This document shows positions 57,386 through 64,000 of a stretch of 64,000 nucleotides of DNA, piece after piece. The notes below the pieces were generated by a model that saw only the letters and a program-made list of their open reading frames with translations, was not told the DNA's origin and did not search any database. Position 1 is the stretch's first letter. Every line of letters starts with the position of its first letter. A program made the position numbers and the translations under genes. Origin of the DNA: Uranotaenia lowii (lineage: Eukaryota > Arthropoda > Insecta > Diptera > Culicidae); contig NC_073691.1 of the NCBI RefSeq assembly GCF_029784155.1, positions 29,293,130-29,357,129 on the forward strand. Reading direction: 5' to 3'.

Positions 57386-59605
57386 CAATGTGATATTTAA
57401 CAGTAAGATTCCGATCAAATGTGAGTCCCAAGTACTTCACGTGATCAGACCATTCTAATGAAACCCCATTAAAAGTTATGGAATGATTTTCATTAGGTTT
57501 ATAAATTGAGCTCTTGGCTTATAGGGAAATAAAATAAGTTGAGTTTTTGAAGCGTTAGCAAAAAATTTCCACATTTTCAAGTAATTCAAAAAGGAAATTA
57601 AATTTTGTTGCAATCTACTGCGAACCACCCGTAAATTTCGACCTTTGGCTGAAAGCAAAGTATCATAAGCAAATAATTTTCCGCCTTTTCCTTCTGGTAC
57701 ATCTGGAAGGTCAGAAGTAAAAATATTGTATTAAATTTGCCCAAGAATACTGCCCTGAGGGACTCCAGCTCTAATGGGGGTCCTTGCAGAGCAAGAATTT
57801 TGATCGCTTACTTGTAAGGTTCGGCTAGTCAAGTAATTTTGAATAATTTTGGTGAGATATACAGGAATCGAGCTAATTTAGCTACTGAACCTTTGTGCCA
57901 AACACTGTCAAAAGCTTTTTCAATATCAAGAAGAGCAACACCAGTTGAATATCCTTCAGATTTGCTAGCGTTAATCATATTAGTTACACTCAAAAGTTGA
58001 TGTGTAGTAGAATGTCCATGACGAAAACCAAATTGTTCATCAGGGAAAATAGAATTCTGATTAATGTGAATCATCATTCTATTCAAAATAACTCTCTCAA
58101 ATAGTTTACTTAAAGAAAGGAGCAAACTAAATGGTCGATTACTTGAAGGCTCTGAAGCACTTTTTCCAGGTTTTAAAATTGGAGTTACTTTGGCATTTTT
58201 CCATTTATTGGGAAAATAAGCCAAGTGAAAACATTTATTGAAGATTTTAACTAAAATATTAAAAGTGATTTCAGGCAACTTATTAATAAGAATCTAGAAA
58301 ATATTGTTAATTTTTTTGAAAATCAATTTAAGTTCATCAATATTTGTCTCACAGGAACTTTCATATACATTTTGTTTAGAAAGAATATCATCAAATTCAA
58401 GGGAAATTTGAGCATCAATTGGACTTACAACGTTTAAATTAAAATCATGACTCAAATTGTTGGGCTAATTTTTGAGCTTTTCTGCGTTAGTTAAAAAAAG
58501 TTTATCCCCATCTTTCAAAGTAGGAATTGGCTTCTGGGGCTTTTTCAGAATTTTAGTTAATTTCCAAAATGGCTTTGAGCAGGGTTTTATGTTCTACTGC
58601 TTTTGCAAAATTTTCATTACGCATGAAATTCAAACGACGTTTGATCTCTTTTTGAAGGTCGCAATAAATAAATTTCAAATAAGGATCCCTAGTACGTTGA
58701 TATTGGCGTCGACGAATGTTTTTCAGTCGTATCAAAAACTGAAGATCATCATCAATTAAAGGTTGATTAAATTTATGTTTAACTTTGGGTATTGAAGCGG
58801 CTTTAGCATTGACTATTGAAGTTGTCAAATTTTCTACAGCCAAATCAATATCTTCAATTGAATTCAGTGGAACGTTTACATCTAAATTACGTTCAATAAA
58901 ATTCCTATATCGCTCCCAGTCAGCTTTTTGAAAGTTAAAAGTTGAGTCAATGGGACTTTGGGATAAAGAAAAAATTACTGGAAGGAGGTCTGAATCGAGG
59001 TCCGCATGAGTAACTAATTGACTACAATGCTCGCCTAAATCCGTTAGAACCAAATCAGTTGTGGAAGGATTTCTAATTGAAGAGAAACAAGTATGCCCAT
59101 AAGGATATTCGACAGTATAATAACCTGCAGAGCAGTAATTAAATAAAATATTCCCATTTGAATTTGATGAAATATTATTCCAAGATCGGTTTTTTGCATT
59201 GAAGTCACCAATAATACAAAAAAAAAGATTTGTTTCTGGTGAGTTTTTGTAAATCTCTCTTCAAAAAATTTTCTGTTCACCGCTATATTGAAAAGGCAAA
59301 TATGCGGCAATAACTATAATTTTCTCCATAGACGTTTCTAATTCAATTCCAATTGTTTCTAAAACTTTTGTTTTGAAAGAAGAAGAATGTCTAAGCTTGA
59401 GACGACTATTGATGACAATAGCTACACCCCCACCTCGTCGATCAAGTCGATCATTTCGTAAAAATTAAAAAAAAGCATTGCTTTTCAAGTTATTGTCTGG
59501 CTTTAAAAAAATTTCAGTGATGGCAGCAATTTGTATGTTTTGGGTTTACAAAAATAAAAATAATTCATCTTGGTTAGCCAGCAAAGATCTTGCGTTCCAA
59601 TTCAT
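57386..59605 (-). pseudogene. Juan/Jockey-like non-LTR retrotransposon ORF2 remnant
   Basis: The start is ATG at 59605 on the minus strand (MNWNARSLL), typical of Jockey-group endonuclease. In order: RGGGVAIVI, a CIIGDFNAKN block, LVTHADLDSDLLPVIF (EN end), the linker 59053-58553 (KHKFNQPLIDDDLQFL, RRRQYQRTRDP), then RT with KWKNAKVTPILKPGK, FRHGHSTTHQLL and ALLDIEKAFDSVWHKG, and AGVPQGSILGQI at about 57740-57772. The catalytic FADD box reads FAYD (57662-57673), so the first Asp is lost. Several stops and frameshifts interrupt it. It stops at DHVKYLGLTFDRNL, before the C terminus, at the junction with the CCGGGCAA element. Juan elements are common in mosquitoes. Confidence 0.85.
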
Positions 59606-59618
59606 AATATTTAATCAT

Positions 59619-61048
59619 CTATTTGGATCCATGAGGGAATCGTAAAGTCATAATAATTTTGTTAGCATAATTAAAAGAAGTTTGGAAAGCTTCAAACATT
59701 GAATATGCTTTCAACATAAGTTGCATCATTTCCATTAAATTTTGATGCAAAAATTTTAATTTTTCCTCAATAATCTCACCCAAATCAATAAAATTGTTAG
59801 GATCAGAAAATGAAGGAGAAGAACAGGTATTTAAATTTCGGGGATTTTCCCCAACCTTCGCATGAATGTTGAGACTTGGTTTTTTCCTATGAGTTAAACC
59901 TGAAGAGGGCAACCCATTTTCAAAGACCTCTGAGAACGTTAAACAACGTATCTGTGGCGCTGAATCAGTACAGGTAACATTTAAATCACTTCGAGCATTA
60001 CCAAGACTTTATTCTAAAGTTGGCCGAGGCTGACCACGAACAGACAGATTGTTTGCCAGCCTGACGTGTGAAGAAGAAAAAGAGGAAGGAGGAGAAGAAA
60101 ATTTTCTGAAAACATTGGGATTTTTCCTTGAAGCAATAATTTTTGCCCTAACGGGACAGCCTATGGAATTGGAGGAATGATTACCTGCGCAATTCGCACA
60201 CTTGAAGAATTCTATTTGTGGTTTATCACCACCAAAAAGGCATTAAGATTTTTCATGATCGAATGAGCCGCAAAGCATGCATCTGGCATTCATTCTTCAA
60301 TTTTTAGCGCCCGCGCCGTGACAAAAAGCTTGACAACGATGACATTGCGTAATATTTTGAAGCAAAATAGAATAAGATTTTCGAAAAGGTTCAAATTTGA
60401 CTTGACAATGAAATGTAAGACGAGCCTTCTCAAGAATTTGCAAATTATTAATCTGATCCTTTTTAAATTGGATCAAATAAATAAAGCTCTGGAGCAAAAC
60501 CAACACTACTGATATTATTCGTGTTGGTTGTTTTCCCCATTTGAATTACTTGAATCGGAGAAAAACCTAACAGAGAATTTAATTCAGATGTGATTTCATC
60601 CGGTGTCAGATCACCGGTGAGACCACGAAGTACAACTTTGAAAGGACGATCACTTTTAGTGTCGTACGTAAAAAATTGGTGTTTTTTTATGACTCAAATA
60701 ATTTAATTTTTTTTTGAAAATCATTAAAAGATTCCGCCAATATACGAGCAGTTCCCCTTCGAGCGATCTGAAGAGAAATCTTCACATCTTTGACCGAAGT
60801 GACGATTTCTTTCCGAAAGGCATTAAAGTCAGGAATTATAACCGTAATTGGTGGAACCTTTTCGATTTTAAGAGTGTAAGAAGAAGAAGGTTTCCTAGTA
60901 CTCTTATCAGAATTAAATACGAATGTTTTCTCATCGCCGATGTTATGAAGGACATCGAATGAATTGGGAATTCCAACTTTTTTGGGCGATGGACCTGAAT
61001 TAGGATCCGTTTTCTTCCGGCTTTTGAGCCGGTCGATGACTTCCCCAT
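59619..61048 (-). pseudogene. Juan/Jockey-like ORF1 (gag-like, zinc knuckles) remnant
   Basis: ATG at 61048 starts MGKSSTGSKAGRKR, then the frame changes to KKTDPNSGPSPKKVGIPNSF. A domain with GTARILAESFNDFQKKIK follows, then three Cys/His knuckles: CHRCQAFCHGAGA (about 60310-60350), C-M-L-C-x(4)-H-x(4)-C (with a stop inside, about 60240-60290) and CANCAGNHSSNSIGC (about 60150-60195). The C-terminal part (59619-59912) is open but joins the rest only through stops. In Jockey-group elements ORF1 binds the element RNA. It lies directly upstream of ORF2, 13 bp apart, as expected. A probable 5' UTR reaches to about 61230. Confidence 0.8.
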
Positions 61049-61230
61049 GCTGGAAGGAAAAGAGAAGAATATGAATAAAAGAAAATGGAAATAATTTAAG
61101 CATTGAAAAGTGCTGATTAAAAAACAGGTAAGAAAATAAAAAAAATAATGTAAAATGTTCCTGCGATCCAACGATACGATGCTCCGGCATACGTGTTAAC
61201 GGCTCAACGGTACAGATTGAAGTAAAGTAA
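61049..61230 (-). other. Probable 5' UTR of the Juan-like element
   Basis: Minus-strand text between about 61230 and 61048 precedes ORF1 and contains no ORF of its own that I trust. The upstream boundary is a guess from the end of the non-intronic composition (GGCTCAACGGTACAGATTG). Confidence 0.4.
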
Positions 61231-63085
61231 TTGTGAATTGTAAAAAATGACGATAAAAATACACGAATTATGTACATATACATGTTTTCAAACATTCTTG
61301 AAAGTAATTTTGTATTAACTAAAATATTAACCAAGATGTGATTTTTCTTTACGATTAGATCCAAAATATAAATCATCAAACTGAGATTTCCCGTTCATCG
61401 GTTTTTTATTTTTAGGCTTCTAAACTAGACGCAAGTCTAGGCATTGATCGTTTATTTTTTATTTTTCATGTCAATAACTGTAAGTTTGCATACCGCCACG
61501 ACAAATGGTCGCGGTCGGATCCTCTTAGCATCACTTTATTCCGGGATATTCTCGGTCAATTCCATTAGAATAGGATTCTACGGATGATAAATGTGCCTAG
61601 CCAGTACATTGCTTTGTCAAACACAAGCCCAAGTAGGATAGTTTCGAATATTCGAAAGGTCCTGCAAAAGCAAACATTTGCCAGGATTGAATACAATCTT
61701 GCAATCCTAGTCCAAGTCATTGGGAAGCTGCATTGAGCTGTCAACCGGGCTCGCCGCGGCGCGCTGCATCTGTAATTGGCTTGGCACTCATGATGTCCGA
61801 TGCAACTCGAAAACGCGCTACGGAGAAAATATCAATTTCAATCTAAGCTGCGGCCACAATCCTCGTTTGGTTAGTCCCCGGAACCGCAAGCAAAACGCCA
61901 TCAGTTCGGTTTGGTTCTCCCGATTCCGGGCTGACAATTCCTGGCCAGAATAACGTCCTCCTGATCAGTTGGACGTCCACGTTTTCTGGAGTAGAAAGCT
62001 AGGAGGCTTGTCCGAAACTAAATTAAGCAGAGGATATAATTTAAATCTCACGTTTCGCGACTGATGCGAGCAAACAAGGTCGGTCGTGTTGGCGGATTGC
62101 ACGCCAGACAAGGCTAGACTACTTTCAGGCGTGATGCCATTCTCAGGGAAGCTGATGGACGCACTCGCCACCGGAAGTGGAATCCACGATGATGCACTTC
62201 GTCGTTTGTTGGGCCTATTTCAAACGACGACGACGATGGTCGCCAATCCGCGTAAAACCTTTTGCGCCCATTTTGACAGTCGACCGGCCAGACTTTTACC
62301 CTCAAACGAAAAGTCTGACATGGCGTTCTTTTCGTCCTTTTCGACTACAAGCCTCGGAGTCTATTAAAAACATTCTACGTTTGGGCTTCTCGGTTTTACG
62401 CGTACGTTCGTACCTTCGTCTATTTGTGTATCCAGTAGGACATTTGTCAACCGGGGGGGCTCCCGCCGAATAAATGGGTAACAACAATTCATCCCGTCCA
62501 TCGCCGTCGTCCTCTTGATGCAAACAAACGTCGCGGCAAACCGAAACGCGATTGAGGTTGAGGTTGGCCCCCGCTTCGTTAAGTAGGAAGTGGTAGCCCG
62601 GTGATGTTTCCCAATTTGATGATGGCGCGTTTGATCGATGTGACGGATGCGACGGATTTTTTCGAAAGAGAAACAAGATTTTGTGCCGAAATTTCTATAG
62701 ACTTTTTACCATTTCTATAGACCGGTAGTTAACGTACGCAACATTCGAAATTTGAAGAATTTATTATCTTATGATGATGTTTAAAAATAGGTACCAACTT
62801 TAATTGAATAGTTGCTGTCGGCAAACCCTATTGATATGGGAATCCTTTAAAAATGTCATTCAAAATTCAAAATTTTCAGAATATGAGTTGTTCTTATTTC
62901 CGAGAAAGTAAGATTTTCACAAAAGTATACTTTTTTTAAGCTAGCGGATAGCAGAACTCAATTCCTGCATAATAATTCCGCGTCATAGAATGGCGGGCTG
63001 TATGTTCATGTACGCTCGAAGAAGTAAATGCTTGCATACATTGAGGCTCTAAAATAGTCAAACACTTTGTGACCCGCGGGCCATA
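61231..63085. other. Intron sequence with a less AT-rich core (61480-62700), no gene recognised
   Basis: Open frames on both strands in the core (61720-61953 plus, 62086-62367 plus, 62302-62676 minus, 124 codons) overlap each other and none has a nameable domain. The part near 62460-62640 is rich in CG and pyrimidine runs. It could hold a regulatory element, an alternative promoter or an exon too divergent to identify. The RUNX KSFTLTI exon was not seen. Confidence 0.4.
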
Positions 63086-63256
63086 AGGGGCCGTTCAAAT
63101 ATTACGTTACGCAGTTTTCGGTAATTTCCAAACCCTCCACTCCCCTACGTAACCCATTTTTATTAGATTTTCTATCGAAAATTAAAAAACCCTAACAAAC
63201 TGCTATAACCCCCCTCTCCCTCTTTAAACACGTAACGTAATATGCGCATGGTCCCT
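63086..63256. mobile_element. 171-bp MITE
   Basis: Left end AGGGGCCGTTCAAATATTACG and right end CGTAATATGCGCATGGTCCCT are an imperfect inverted repeat (AGGGRCC tips and a shared ATATTACGTTACG). The middle is C- and A-rich (CCCTACGTAACCC, CCCCCCTCTCCCTC). A very similar element type, with GGGGCCGTTCAAATATTACG ends, is common in mosquito genomes. No coding capacity. Confidence 0.75.
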
Positions 63257-63440
63257 GAGGGTTATGACTCCTACACATCCCCAAATTGCTGCTATAAGGC
63301 TTCCAAATAAGGCTATTATGGTGAATATCTAAGAACTACAGCATAACTCTTAAAAAAAATCTGAAGCGCATTCTATAACATCACCTGGACTCTAATAAAG
63401 TTAAAATCAGGCTATTTGACCATATCCTAGAAACGTCTTC

Positions 63441-63462
63441 ATGACCAACCGTTGTTGGTCAT
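63441..63462. repeat. 9-bp hairpin, 4-nt loop
   Basis: ATGACCAAC, CGTT, GTTGGTCAT: a perfect inverted repeat, followed by a third partial copy (ATGTTGGTCACC). Confidence 0.7.
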
Positions 63463-63503
63463 CAATGTTGGTCACCAAAGCTTTTAAAAAGCTAAACCAT
63501 GAC

Positions 63504-63700
63504 TTGAAGACGAATTTCGTTGTCTGACACTATCTTAAAATCCGAGATGCACTGAACTTTAAAATGTTGTAAATGACTTAAATCGCATGAAAGGGCAAAA
63601 CGAGTTGAAGTCGAATTAAGCTATCTGACGCCATCTAGAAATCCAAGATGGCGGCTTCCACTCAACTTTAAATGCTGTAAATGATAAAAAGTCGCATTAA
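63504..63700 (+). repeat. Two-copy tandem repeat, period ~101 bp
   Basis: Both units share TTGAAG-x-CGAATT, TCTGACRCYATCT, AAATCCRAGATG, CAACTTTAAA-type and TGTAAATGA blocks, ending in TCGCAT. The copies are diverged by about a third. Nothing coding. Confidence 0.65.
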
Positions 63701-63761
63701 ACCACCACTATATGCGTGTTGGGTGAAAGGGCTTGTGGCGTACTTTACCGCCGTTCCCTTC

Positions 63762-63875
63762 TTACGTCATCACATCGAACTAACCAGAACATTCCACTCA
63801 TCGAGAACATTCGACACCCAGACATGCGTCAGCCAATCAGCGACACGACAACTGCGTCAGCCAATCAGCGACACG
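63762..63875 (+). promoter_or_regulatory. Candidate promoter: CRE-, HSE- and CCAAT-like sites
   Basis: TTACGTCA (63762-63769, CRE/ATF-like), GAACATTC at 63787-63794 and again at 63805-63812 (GAA-x-x-TTC, heat-shock-element half pairs, 18 bp apart), and CAGCCAATCAGCG inside each of the two units at 63825-63847 and 63853-63875 (NF-Y/CCAAT-type, 28 bp apart). A CA/AG-rich, CAACAACAACAACAGC leader-like stretch follows to the window end. It may be the promoter of a gene or mobile element that starts beyond 64000; no transcript start is visible. Confidence 0.35.
63825..63875 (+). repeat. 23-bp direct repeat containing CCAAT
   Basis: TGCGTCAGCCAATCAGCGAC plus ACG occurs at 63825-63847 and again, identical, at 63853-63875. 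Confidence 0.9.
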
Positions 63876-64000
63876 CAATAGCAGGTAGCAGCCAACTACC
63901 GGCGACAGAACATAGCCGGTTACCAACAACAACAACAGCTGAAGACAGTCGACAGCGACAGCAGACAATAGCGAACAACAATAGCATTAACATACAATCG

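Noticed and set aside
61720..62676. Conserved coding exons in the less AT-rich region of 61.5-62.7 kb
   Set aside because: Overlapping frames on both strands, none with a recognisable domain; kept as unassigned.

Overview
This is a visibly AT-rich, intron- and transposon-dominated eukaryotic window, most likely from a mosquito (Culicidae, probably culicine). The evidence is a RUNX-family exon with an insect-style start context and a GT splice donor, a degraded mariner-like transposase of the ITmD37E type (a group described from mosquitoes), a Jockey/Juan-like non-LTR element, a BEL/Pao LTR retrotransposon and many short inverted-repeat elements. No bacterial operon, rRNA gene, CRISPR array or convincing functional tRNA was seen. 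Only one host protein-coding exon can be supported.

Layout. 1-9.3 kb: non-coding, with a copy of a ~700-bp repeat family (1342-2005), a ~450-bp inverted-repeat element rich in CCGGGCAA motifs (2690-3157), and a ~150-bp-period degenerate satellite (3180-5760) interrupted by a 923-bp element at a TA dinucleotide (4391-5313). 9.3-16.9 kb: a ~6.6-kb array of the 9-mer TTTTTGTCA, with about 610 identical central copies and decayed edges. 18.8-24.8 kb: a dead BEL/Pao element (gag, zinc knuckles, protease, RT with YVNN in place of YVDD, integrase, C-terminal domain) whose gag is interrupted by a dead non-LTR retrotransposon on the minus strand. 26.9-29.2 kb: two more copies of the ~700-bp repeat. 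31.9-33.1 kb: a near-perfect 1181-bp fold-back element flanked by TA. 33.97-36.97 kb: an uninterrupted endonuclease-reverse transcriptase ORF with a (TAAAC)5 tail. 39.8-43.6 kb: a second CCGGGCAA element and an unassigned ~3.1-kb element with repeated GATCTTGAGCGGAAC motifs in inverted orientation at its two ends.

44.56-45.46 kb holds the host gene: a probable 5' UTR exon with five tiny upstream ORFs, then a coding exon with an Asn/Ser/Gly-rich N terminus and the first part of a Runt DNA-binding domain, ending at the donor after GRSGRG. What follows on the plus strand is probably a long first coding intron. It contains another unassigned repeat element (46.3-47.3 kb), the broken mariner-like transposase (47.7-48.8 kb), a candidate enhancer with homeodomain, forkhead and RUNX-like sites (53.8 kb), a third CCGGGCAA element joined to a dead Juan-like element (57.1-61.2 kb), a 171-bp MITE (63.1 kb) and, at the right edge, a compact cluster of CRE-, HSE- and CCAAT-like sites (63.76-63.88 kb).

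The retroelement genes act (or acted) only in their own copying. The RUNX gene is the only developmental regulator visible, and its flanking non-repetitive DNA may carry its regulatory elements.
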